NCBI GenBank assembly: GCA_018671895.1
Contig: JABHGV010000010.1
Span: 1-37,754, forward strand
Source: Rhodospirillaceae bacterium
GTDB taxonomy: Bacteria; Pseudomonadota; Alphaproteobacteria; Rhodospirillales; JABHCV01
DNA length: 37,754 bases
Reading direction: 5' to 3'
How positions within the stretch are numbered: position 1 is the stretch's first letter; the number at the start of each line of letters is the position of its first letter. The notes under the pieces are model-generated. The model had not been told where the DNA came from. It searched no databases and worked only from the letters and a program-made list of their open reading frames with translations. The position numbers were made by a program, and so were the translations under genes. Below are positions 1-8,927 of the stretch, in pieces.

Positions 1-3000
1 AAGGCCGACTCGTCCCTCAACAACAAGAAAATCGACATCGCCATCCGTCGCCCGGCGGGCGAGCCACAGACGGTCAACGTCACCACCAAACTGACGCTGG
101 CCGATATGATTCCAGGCGGTGCCAGTGTTCCCGGCCTGACCGATGTCGAATTTGATACCATTCAGGTGACCAAAGACACGGTCGACGTTACCGGCAAGCT
201 GAAAAAACTGGCCGTCGATATCGACCTGTTCAAGCCGGGCGCGGGGACCAAGGAACACGTCGCCGTTGCCTTCCCCGACACCTTCACCATCGCCACCTTT
301 ATCCCGCAGGTCTCAGGCACGCCGTTGGCCGACGCCGGTTTCAAGGACATGAGCTTTATCTGGACGCCGAAGGCCGATGCCGCCAAGACGGTTCAGATGT
401 CGGTGCTGCCCGATGACATCTCGAGCAATATCTCGAAATCTTCGAAAGCGTCTTCCGTCAGTCTGAAACCGGGCCTGACCGTATTCGGTAATCTGGAAAT
501 CAAGGCTGGCGATAAAATCGGCGACATGCTGAAAAAGATCGGCGTCAACGCCTCCAGCCTGCCTTTGAATGGCAGTCTCAGCACCGGCGTCTTCGCCAAG
601 GGAAATCTTGCCGACACATTACTGGATGCGCTGGATATTTCTGCACCGTTGCCAAAACTGTCGGTCAGTGGCGCGCCGGTTAAATTCAAGGACGGTCATT
701 TTGCCATCAAGGGCAAGCATGTGGACGGCAAGCGGTCCGTCGATGTTTCGGTAAAGGGCGAGGTTGATATCAACATCGCATCGAAAGCCATCGACTTCAC
801 CTTTGATATCGACATCAACAAGACCAAAGGTGGCAGCAGCGACATCACGATTACAGCCGACAGCACCAAGTCGGTGACGCTGCCGCTGTTCAAGAGTTTG
901 GCGCTGACCTCCATGGACCTGACGGCGACGCGCACCGGCGGCAAGTGGGATACCACCATCAAGGCTGACGCGAAAATGAAGGCCAAGGACATTGATGTCG
1001 TCATTCATCGTCCGTCAGGCGGTGCACAGGTCGTCAACATCACCACGACGCTGACCCTGGCAGACATGATTCCGGGTGGCGAGAGCGTGCCGGGCCTGAC
1101 CGATATCGAATTCGATACCATCGAGGTAACCAAGAACACCGTCGATTTGACCGGCAAGATCAAGAAGCTGGATGTCGGCGTTGCCCTGTTCAAGCCGGTG
1201 ACGGGTGCCAAGGAACACGTCGGCGTCACTTTCCCGAACGCCTTCACCATCGCGACGTTCATCCCGCAGGTCTCGGGCACGGCGCTGGCCGATGCCAGTT
1301 TCGAAGACATGACCTTTATCTGGACGCCGAAAAGCGGTGCGACACGTTCGGTCAAGGCATCTGCGCTGCCCGGCGAGGTGGGAACCGACGCGGCGAAATC
1401 GGCAAGCACAGTCAATTTAAAGCCGGGCCTCGCCGTGCTGGGCAATATCGATGTCAGTAAAAGCACCAAGATTTCGAACCTGCTGAAAAAGCTCAGCATC
1501 AGCAAGGACAAGCTGGCGCTGAACGGGGGCCTCAGCACCGGTATCTTCAAGAAAGGCAATCTGGCTGACACGCTTTTGGATGCGCTGGATATCACAGCGC
1601 CCTTGCCGGCCGTCTCGATTTCCGGCTCGCCCTTGTCGTTCAAGAAATCGCATTTCTCGATCAAGGGCAAACATGTGGATGGCAAGCGCGAAGTCGATGT
1701 TGCGCTGAAGGGCGATCTGGATTTCAAGATCGCATCGAAAGATATCAATTTTGCCTTCGTCGTCGATGCCACCAAGGAATCCGGTGCCGGTACCGATGTG
1801 ACGATCACAGCGGACAGCACGTCGGCAATCAAGGTGCCGTTCTTCGAGCCGCTGACGTTGACCTCCATGGACCTGACGGCGGCGCGCAAGGGCGGCAAGT
1901 GGACGACCACCGTGGATGCGGATTCCAAACTGAACAACAAGGACATCGATGTCACCGTTCACTTCGATCCCAAGGCGGGACGCAGTGCCGTCATCAAAGC
2001 CAACCTGACACTGGCCGACCTGATGCCGGGCGGTGGACATATTCCCGGCCTCAGCGATATCGGCTTTACCAGCGCCAACATGAACAACAAGTTTGCCTCG
2101 TTCACCGGAAGCATCAAGAAACTGTCGACGACGATCACGACGTTCAAACGCGGCCCCGGCAGCAAGCGCCACATCGGTGTTACCTTCGGCGATTTCGATG
2201 TCGCCAGCTTTATTCCCGGTGCCGAGCACACGCCGCTAAAAGACGTCACCTTCGATGGTGCGACGTTTATCTGGGCACCGAAGGGCTCGGCGGAAAACAA
2301 TGTCGCGACCAATGTGTTCCCGAAACCACTGGCAGCCGGGCTGACCCGGGCCGGCCGCACCACGCAGGACCTGAAAGCCGGGCTTAACCTGTTCGCCCAT
2401 CTGGTGGCGAAACCCAGCGGTACCATGGAAAGCCTGATGAAGGACGTCGGCGTTTCGGCGGCCAGTTTCAAGCTCGGCGGCGGGCTCAGCTCGCAAGTGT
2501 TTAAAAAGGGCATTTCGGGTTCCGCCATCAAGAACGCCATTATGAAAAGTCTGGATCTGAAACTGCCGATCCCGACGCCGAAAATTCCGGGCCTTTCCAG
2601 CATCGTCGCGTTCAAGAATGGTCACCTGCGCATTCGCGGCACGCGGCCTGACAAAACCATCGGCCTGGATGTCGGGGTGTCGGGTGATGTCGATGTGCAC
2701 ATCAAGGGCCACACGCTGGACTTCTACGTCGATGTGGAAGACACCAAAGAGGCTGGCGTTAAAGACTTCACCATAACCGGCGACACGCTGACGCCGTGGA
2801 ACAAGCCGTTCGGCATTCACTGGCTTGATCTGAAAAAACTGGCGCTGACCGTCGATAAAAAGACCGGGGCCGGGACCGACAAGTTCTCGATCAAGGTGGC
2901 GGCCAAGGTCGATGTGGGGTCGAACTCCAACATGGACATCACCGCCGTGGTCAAGGAAAGCAACGGCAAGGTCACCGACGCGTATTTCGAAATGGACGGG

Positions 3001-6000
3001 CCGCTGAAACTCAGCGACATCCCGGAAATTAACCGCATCCCGAATTCCAGCAAGTTCACGCTGACCAAGCTGATCGTTTCCGAACACGGCATCGAGGCAG
3101 ATAGCACAATTGGTGGGCGCGCCACCGACGCCTTTGTCTTTACCGGATCGGGCTGGAACATCGCGCTGACGCAGAAAGACTTCGCCCTGACCGAGTTGAT
3201 TCACGGCCTGAAGGAAACGCCGCTGAAATACATCAAGCTGCCACACGCCGCCGTGGTGCTTAGCGAAACCGGCATCAGCAACAAGCCCTTCAATCAGCTG
3301 AACAAGGTCGCCCAGGACGCCATGAAGGACATCTTTGGCGGCACCGGCGGCATGGTCAACATCAAGAAGGGGCTGGCCGTTATCGCCAGTTTCGATCCTG
3401 CAGGGGCAGGATCCATGAAAAAGGCCATCAACGGCATCGGGGTGCATGAAAAAGTCGTCATCATGGGCGAGATCGGCGGCATCTTCGGCGGCTCGCCGAT
3501 GATCAATCTGGTCGGCACTCTGTCGTCTGCCGGCAAGCCCGGCAATATGCCGAAGTTCATGAAGCTGTCGAAAAACGACCAGTTGGACTTTTTCCTCTCC
3601 GTTCTGGAAACCGAAGGCGACTTCGATTTCGAACTGGGCCTGGGCGTCGGCTTTACCGCCAAGGTCAAGGATAAAACCCTGGAATTCCTGGGCAAGGTCA
3701 AGATCCAGATCATGGATGAAGGCTTCGGCATCGACATCGTCGGCAAGATGGAGGGCCTGTGGCACAAGCCGTTTGATATTCCCGGGTTCTCGCTGGGCGA
3801 CGTAACCATCGAAGCCGGAACACAGGAAGACGGCGCCATCAAGCTGGGCTTCGCCGGCACCACCGTTATCGCCAACGACAAGTTCACCATGGCGGCGGAT
3901 GCCGAATTGTTGCCCGAGGCCCTGGGCGCACCGCAAGCCATTGCGTTTAAGGCGACGGCGGATGAAATACCCATGTTCTTCTTGGAACAGGTGGCCCTGA
4001 GCGTCACCGGCAAGGTGGTAAAATTCGAGATGCCCAAGGGCATCCTGCCGGTGTTCAAAAAGGTCAGTTTCGCCTTCGCCACACCGGGCTCCGCAGACCC
4101 GGATCTGGGCATTACCGGCGAAGGCTTCGGCATGGCCGGACAGATGGACTGGCTGGGCCATGAACTGGGCTCGATGAAAGTGTCCATCGGCCCGACCTCG
4201 GGCCTTTACGCCAACGCCGCGATTGATGACCTGAACCTGGGTCCCCTGCACCTGAAGGACAACAACTTCACCATGAAGGCGGTGCCGCTGAAGGTTCCGA
4301 CCCTGAAGCTAAATTCCAATATCAAGTTCATCGGCATCAAGGAAAACGTCCACGTCAAGTTCGATGCCAAGGGTGTTACTTTCAAATCCGATGTCAAATT
4401 CGGCAAGGATTTCGGCATGAAGACCGATCTGGAGCTGAAGGGCATCGACCTTAGCGCCACCCACCCGAGTTTCAAGCATGCCGACTTCTTCATGTCGGGT
4501 GATTTGAAACTGGATATTGGCAAGTTCATCGCCGGTCCGGCGACGAAGGCCATCAATGATGCGTTGGGGGAACTGAACAAGGCATTTAAAAAGGGTGAGG
4601 CGGACGTCAAGAAGGCCCAGAAAAAGGTCGACCACCTGACCAACAAAATCAATGCCGAGCGGGCCAAGGTGCGCCGCGAGAGGGCCCATGCCGAGGCCCG
4701 GGTGCGCAGCGCCGAAAACCGGGTCAACAGCCTGACCAACAGCATCAATTACGACTGGCACCGCTATCACCACTGCCACGGCTGGAAGAAGGACTGGTGC
4801 AAGGCCAAGTGGGGCATTCGCGCCCGGTTCGAAGAAGGTGTGCGCTGGGGCGCCGATAAGATTCTCGATGCCGTCAGGGAACTGGTCGCTCACTTCCCCA
4901 TCGATCTGGACCCCGAAGTGGCCTTCTGGATTGGGTTGCGAGACTCCGCCAAGGGTGTGCTCTATGTCGCCGAAAAAGCCATTGAGGGACTGGATGATCT
5001 GGACAAGGTCGTTGAGAAAATCATCGACAAGCTGACCGGCGACCTGAAGAACTCCGTCAATATCAACAAGGCCAGCTTCAGCGGCGACCTGAAAGGCATC
5101 ATCGAGCATGATGCGCCGCTCGACCTGGCTATCGATGCGGAATTCTTCGGCCTTCACCTCAAGGATACCTTCGCCTTCAAGGTCAAGGATGTCCCCTACG
5201 ATGTCGAATACCTAGGGCTGATGGGGCTGATTGCGCTGGATGACTTGCTGGTTAAAGGCATTGTCGACATGACAAAGCCGCTGAAGAACAAGATCGTCGG
5301 TGTCGTTTCCAAGAACATCGAAAAGAAAATGGCTGCGGTAAAGCGGGAGCTGGCGAAATACGCGGCGAAATTCAACAAATATAATGCGACGGCAGCCGCC
5401 ATCCAGGCTCGCAACGCCGCCTTTAATAAAGAATATATCAAGGCACAGATGGCGAAGAACCAAAGCCCCATCGATTACGATCCGAAAAGCCAGACCTTTA
5501 AGGACGAATTCATGGAGATCGGTCATTCCGGCCTGTGTCTGACCGCTGATAGCGGCACCCTGATGCAATACAACTGCGGCAGGGACGACAAGAAGGCCTC
5601 TCAAAAATGGACCACCAAGCCGGTCAAAGACAAAGATGTCGCCAAATACGGATATGTTTACCTGACCCAGGGCAGCGGCTGTGTCGCGCCCGAGGGTAAA
5701 TGGAAGAATGTGGAGAAAAAATTCGGCGAGTTCAGCTTCCCGGAACCTGAATTCCAGGGCGATGGAAACATCGTCGTCGGCGGTTGCGATGAGTCGAAGG
5801 AGTATTTCTGGAAAATTCTGAAACACGGCGATCACTGGCTGTACATAGCCAACCGTGCGACGGGTCAGTGTCTGGTGTTCAATGATTCCAACGCCGTGCC
5901 CGGCAAGGCAAAAGCCAACTGGGCGCCATGCACTGGCTCTGCCAACGAGGTCTTCCGCATCGCCGATTCCGTGACGCCGAAGTATTATCACGCCAACATG

Positions 6001-7200
6001 CTGTTGCGCAGCGACTCCGGCGGCAAATGCTTCGGCACGCCGAGAGACAAAGACGGCTATTCGCCGATGGTCGATTGCAAGCATGGCGCGCGTTACGATT
6101 ACCTGATTGACATCCGCGGCGACGTCCGGTTCGTCAACCGCACCACCGGCAAGTGCCTGCAACCGAAAGGCTACAAGGAAACAGACAAGGTGTTCGAGAA
6201 GACCTGCACCCAACTGGATTTCCAGTGGTGGTCGCCGATCCAGGTGCCGGGCGGTTGGATGATCCGCAACGCCCAGACCAACTGGTGTACGGAATCCGTC
6301 TATTGGGGCAAGTCCCCGGATGTTCAGCAGGGCGTCTGCAAGAATTACGGCTACAACGTCATCACGCCGGTGTTTGCTCCCGAGACAGGTGTTCTGTGGG
6401 AACCGGTCTCGACGGCGGCATTCCCGTCAAACCGGGTCAAGTTTGATACCGCCTATACCATCAAGGAACGCGAGGCCAAATACACCCTGAAAATCCATAA
6501 CGAGGAACGGGCCAAACTGGCGCGCCTTGAAGCTAATGAGAAATGGGCAGCCGCCCACAAAGAGAAACAGTGCAATCCCACCGCCAATTACTGGCTGCGA
6601 TACTGGCGGGCGCGGCTGCACGTCGGTGGCTGGTTCGCCGACATAATCCGGTTAAAGGCGCGGGCCGAAATCGACGCCATTCTCGGTAGTGGCTGGTGCA
6701 AGATAAAACTCGATCCGTGGGCGAAAAAGAATGTCCAAGTCGACGATTACGACATCAAGGTCATTCAGGCACGCCTGAAAAAGAATGTCGTGCCGCCGCC
6801 GGAACCCAAATGGTATGCGTGCCGGGCCTTTGATCGGGCATACGAAGCCTGGGTGCCCGGCGTCGTCGATAATCGCAAGTGTGTTTTCGTCGAACCGTGG
6901 TCGGGCAGGGTCAAATCGGCGACCAAATATGATATTGTCTATGACGCGGTAGACGTACAATGGGTACGCAACACCGGCGGCCATTTGCCCACATACGCGA
7001 TCCCGATGGGCAATACCACTAGGCCAAAGGACAACACCCTGTATTCATGCCGCACCATGGTCGACACCAAGACCTTTGTCGGCTGGACCTCATTGGGCAA
7101 GAAATGCTGGTACGAAAAGGTCGGGCCCAAGCACTCGACCAACTTCGAGGTGCTCAGTCGCGATTCCAGAACCGTCTACAAGCTGGATTTGGGTGACTGA
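1..7200 (+). CDS. Giant repeat-containing protein with C-terminal coiled coil, ricin-B-like and DM9-like regions (5' partial)
   Basis: The frame is open from base 1, and the first codons match the end of an earlier repeat, so the start lies outside the window; at least 2,399 residues are present. Long beta-rich repeats of about 320 residues each begin near a PGG-x(3)-PGL-(T/S)-D motif. A charged coiled coil follows (bases about 4555-4760), with a Cys/His-rich turn after it. Bases about 5500-6400 show repeated GxCL...QxW-like segments typical of ricin-B beta-trefoil lectins. The last 130 codons hold two DM9/DUF3421-like units (CRA...PG...C...Y and CRT...C...F). Such domains in other proteins bind carbohydrate. 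I infer an exported, surface-acting protein; the N-terminal signal would be off-window. The stop overlaps the next start (TGATG), so it is co-translated with the cytochrome gene. Function unknown. Confidence 0.85.
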   Translation, partial: KADSSLNNKKIDIAIRRPAGEPQTVNVTTKLTLADMIPGGASVPGLTDVEFDTIQVTKDTVDVTGKLKKLAVDIDLFKPGAGTKEHVAVAFPDTFTIATFIPQVSGTPLADAGFKDMSFIWTPKADAAKTVQMSVLPDDISSNISKSSKASSVSLKPGLTVFGNLEIKAGDKIGDMLKKIGVNASSLPLNGSLSTGVFAKGNLADTLLDALDISAPLPKLSVSGAPVKFKDGHFAIKGKHVDGKRSVDVSVKGEVDINIASKAIDFTFDIDINKTKGGSSDITITADSTKSVTLPLFKSLALTSMDLTATRTGGKWDTTIKADAKMKAKDIDVVIHRPSGGAQVVNITTTLTLADMIPGGESVPGLTDIEFDTIEVTKNTVDLTGKIKKLDVGVALFKPVTGAKEHVGVTFPNAFTIATFIPQVSGTALADASFEDMTFIWTPKSGATRSVKASALPGEVGTDAAKSASTVNLKPGLAVLGNIDVSKSTKISNLLKKLSISKDKLALNGGLSTGIFKKGNLADTLLDALDITAPLPAVSISGSPLSFKKSHFSIKGKHVDGKREVDVALKGDLDFKIASKDINFAFVVDATKESGAGTDVTITADSTSAIKVPFFEPLTLTSMDLTAARKGGKWTTTVDADSKLNNKDIDVTVHFDPKAGRSAVIKANLTLADLMPGGGHIPGLSDIGFTSANMNNKFASFTGSIKKLSTTITTFKRGPGSKRHIGVTFGDFDVASFIPGAEHTPLKDVTFDGATFIWAPKGSAENNVATNVFPKPLAAGLTRAGRTTQDLKAGLNLFAHLVAKPSGTMESLMKDVGVSAASFKLGGGLSSQVFKKGISGSAIKNAIMKSLDLKLPIPTPKIPGLSSIVAFKNGHLRIRGTRPDKTIGLDVGVSGDVDVHIKGHTLDFYVDVEDTKEAGVKDFTITGDTLTPWNKPFGIHWLDLKKLALTVDKKTGAGTDKFSIKVAAKVDVGSNSNMDITAVVKESNGKVTDAYFEMDGPLKLSDIPEINRIPNSSKFTLTKLIVSEHGIEADSTIGGRATDAFVFTGSGWNIALTQKDFALTELIHGLKETPLKYIKLPHAAVVLSETGISNKPFNQLNKVAQDAMKDIFGGTGGMVNIKKGLAVIASFDPAGAGSMKKAINGIGVHEKVVIMGEIGGIFGGSPMINLVGTLSSAGKPGNMPKFMKLSKNDQLDFFLSVLETEGDFDFELGLGVGFTAKVKDKTLEFLGKVKIQIMDEGFGIDIVGKMEGLWHKPFDIPGFSLGDVTIEAGTQEDGAIKLGFAGTTVIANDKFTMAADAELLPEALGAPQAIAFKATADEIPMFFLEQVALSVTGKVVKFEMPKGILPVFKKVSFAFATPGSADPDLGITGEGFGMAGQMDWLGHELGSMKVSIGPTSGLYANAAIDDLNLGPLHLKDNNFTMKAVPLKVPTLKLNSNIKFIGIKENVHVKFDAKGVTFKSDVKFGKDFGMKTDLELKGIDLSATHPSFKHADFFMSGDLKLDIGKFIAGPATKAINDALGELNKAFKKGEADVKKAQKKVDHLTNKINAERAKVRRERAHAEARVRSAENRVNSLTNSINYDWHRYHHCHGWKKDWCKAKWGIRARFEEGVRWGADKILDAVRELVAHFPIDLDPEVAFWIGLRDSAKGVLYVAEKAIEGLDDLDKVVEKIIDKLTGDLKNSVNINKASFSGDLKGIIEHDAPLDLAIDAEFFGLHLKDTFAFKVKDVPYDVEYLGLMGLIALDDLLVKGIVDMTKPLKNKIVGVVSKNIEKKMAAVKRELAKYAAKFNKYNATAAAIQARNAAFNKEYIKAQMAKNQSPIDYDPKSQTFKDEFMEIGHSGLCLTADSGTLMQYNCGRDDKKASQKWTTKPVKDKDVAKYGYVYLTQGSGCVAPEGKWKNVEKKFGEFSFPEPEFQGDGNIVVGGCDESKEYFWKILKHGDHWLYIANRATGQCLVFNDSNAVPGKAKANWAPCTGSANEVFRIADSVTPKYYHANMLLRSDSGGKCFGTPRDKDGYSPMVDCKHGARYDYLIDIRGDVRFVNRTTGKCLQPKGYKETDKVFEKTCTQLDFQWWSPIQVPGGWMIRNAQTNWCTESVYWGKSPDVQQGVCKNYGYNVITPVFAPETGVLWEPVSTAAFPSNRVKFDTAYTIKEREAKYTLKIHNEERAKLARLEANEKWAAAHKEKQCNPTANYWLRYWRARLHVGGWFADIIRLKARAEIDAILGSGWCKIKLDPWAKKNVQVDDYDIKVIQARLKKNVVPPPEPKWYACRAFDRAYEAWVPGVVDNRKCVFVEPWSGRVKSATKYDIVYDAVDVQWVRNTGGHLPTYAIPMGNTTRPKDNTLYSCRTMVDTKTFVGWTSLGKKCWYEKVGPKHSTNFEVLSRDSRTVYKLDLGD
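106..3018 (+). repeat. Three consecutive ~960-1000 bp coding repeats in the giant gene
   Basis: Units begin at 106, 1066 and 2020, with spacings of 320 and 318 codons; a diverged fourth unit starts near 3019. Units one and two are strikingly similar in both protein and DNA (for example the LADMIPGG, FTIATFIPQVSGT and IKGKHVDGKR blocks). Unit three is clearly weaker and unit four is recognisable only by its block order. Bases 1-105 are the tail of a further unit upstream. Confidence 0.8.
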
Positions 7201-8927
7201 TGGCGCTTCGGCAAACATACCGGGCCTTGGCCCTGATGGCGGCGCTTTTCGCCGCCTCTGGGTCTGTCGGTGTGGCGCTGGCCGACAGCCCGGCGCAGTT
7301 TGACGGCGAGGGAAATCTGACCCGCCCCGGTGATTACCGCGAATGGGTGTTTTTGGGTGCCAAGGTGATGGCCAACGACCTGAACTATGGCGCCACCTAT
7401 TCGCCGGGTATCCATGCCACCTATATGGACCCGGCCAGCTTTGCCCATTGGAAAAAGACCGGTGAATTCCGCCCCGGCACCGTTCTGGTGCGCGAAACTG
7501 CGGCCATTGGCGAGACTGAATTCATGAGCGCCAACGGATACTTCCCCGGTGACTTCGACGGGCTTCAGGCGATGGTCAAGGACCCGGCGCGCTACCCCGA
7601 CACCGAATGGGGATTTTTCAGCTTCGGCAAGCCGCCCTATGCCGAGAAGGTTCCTGTGGCCAAAGGCATGGGCGAACTGGATTGCGCTGGATGCCATACG
7701 GACGCCGATACCGATTGGGTGTTTACGCAATTTTACCCGGTCCTGATGGCCGCTGCGCCGACCCGAAAAAGCAAGGCGCAGATACTGTATGAACGCAACT
7801 GGACCCCGGCCACCGCGGACGCGGATTCTCTGGGCGATGGCCTGGGGCCGTTGTTCAATGCGCGTTCGTGCGATGCCTGCCACCCGAAGGGTGGGCGCGG
7901 AACGTTTGCCTTTAAAGATGATGGCGTTATCGATGGCGACGGGTTGTTGCTGCGCGCCGGGCTGGGCAAGACCGGCGACCCGATTTACGGCATGCAGATT
8001 CAACAAAAAGCCGTCACCGGCCAGCGCGCCGAGGGCATTCCCGCCGTCCGCTTTACCGATGTTGTCGATGCGACCGGAACGGTGTTGCGCAAACCGCACT
8101 TCGAACTGCGGGGCCGGGCCTATGGCGGCCTGCACGACAAGACTGTGCTGGCCGGGCGGGTCTCGCCGTCGGTGTTCGGCAATGGTGCGCTGGAACGCGT
8201 TCCCGTCGCGCATCTGGAAAATCTCGCCGATCCCGATGACGCCGATGGCGATGGAATTTCCGGGCGTCTTAATCGCCATCGCCTGGACCTTAGCGGCAAA
8301 ACGGTTGTCGGGCGCTATGGCTGGAAGGCAGCCCAGTGGTCTTTGAAGGTGCAGACGGCGAAGGCCCTGCGCATGGACATGGGGCTGTCGACGCGGATGA
8401 TGGGACCGGCGTGGGGCGATTGCACATCGGTTCAAACCGATTGCCACTCGGCCGTTCATGGCGAGGCAACTGGCCCGGAAGGTCGCGAGGTCGGGACTTA
8501 CGAAGTTGACCTGATTACTCGCCATGTGGCGGCATTGGCCGCACCGGAACGACGTGGCGATAAGCCTGAGGGCGAAAAACTGTTCGCCGCTACCGGGTGC
8601 GCCGCCTGTCATGTGGAAAGTCTGCCGACCGATAAAGATGGTCGCATCGCCGCCTACACAGATTTGCTGTTGCATGACTTGGGGCCGGGGCTGGCCGATG
8701 GTCTGGTCGAAGGGGTGGCCAGCGCCAGCGAATGGCGGACGGCGCCGTTGATGGGCCTTGGTGGCCTGATGAAGAACAAAGCGCCGCTGTTGCACGATGG
8801 CCGGGCCCGCGATGCTCATGAAGCAATTTTGTGGCACGACGGCGAGGCGCGCTCTACTGCGGATGCCTATCGTAACCTTGATGACAAAGATCGCCGGGCG
8901 TTGCTCGGCTTTCTGGAGACCCTGTAG
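7200..8927 (+). CDS. Cytochrome P460-like / DUF1111 di-haem oxidoreductase fusion
   Basis: A 575-residue exported c-type cytochrome. Residues 1-29 form a Sec signal peptide ending in VALA. Residues about 40-185 look like a cytochrome P460 domain: a YREWVFLG start, GTVLVRE, WGFFSF, a first CxxCH at 162-166 and a following VFTQFYP. The remainder matches the DUF1111 'di-haem oxidoredictase' family: GLGPLFNARSCDACH with CxxCH at 224-228, the GRYGWKAAQWSL block, a third CxxCH at 467-471, and the closing HDLGP, EWRTAPLMG and LHDGRA motifs. P460 enzymes oxidise hydroxylamine-type substrates and DUF1111 proteins resemble MauG/di-haem peroxidases; the substrate here is unknown. The ATG overlaps the upstream stop by one base and the stop abuts the next ATG, so it is in an operon. 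The domain fusion is unusual. The P460 assignment is from motif order only. Confidence 0.85.
   Translation: MALRQTYRALALMAALFAASGSVGVALADSPAQFDGEGNLTRPGDYREWVFLGAKVMANDLNYGATYSPGIHATYMDPASFAHWKKTGEFRPGTVLVRETAAIGETEFMSANGYFPGDFDGLQAMVKDPARYPDTEWGFFSFGKPPYAEKVPVAKGMGELDCAGCHTDADTDWVFTQFYPVLMAAAPTRKSKAQILYERNWTPATADADSLGDGLGPLFNARSCDACHPKGGRGTFAFKDDGVIDGDGLLLRAGLGKTGDPIYGMQIQQKAVTGQRAEGIPAVRFTDVVDATGTVLRKPHFELRGRAYGGLHDKTVLAGRVSPSVFGNGALERVPVAHLENLADPDDADGDGISGRLNRHRLDLSGKTVVGRYGWKAAQWSLKVQTAKALRMDMGLSTRMMGPAWGDCTSVQTDCHSAVHGEATGPEGREVGTYEVDLITRHVAALAAPERRGDKPEGEKLFAATGCAACHVESLPTDKDGRIAAYTDLLLHDLGPGLADGLVEGVASASEWRTAPLMGLGGLMKNKAPLLHDGRARDAHEAILWHDGEARSTADAYRNLDDKDRRALLGFLETL

Noticed and set aside
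2236-4251. 671-codon open frame on the - strand
   Set aside because: Lies wholly inside the giant gene, reads as low-complexity H/D/Q/R-rich protein, and reflects GC-rich third positions of the opposite strand.
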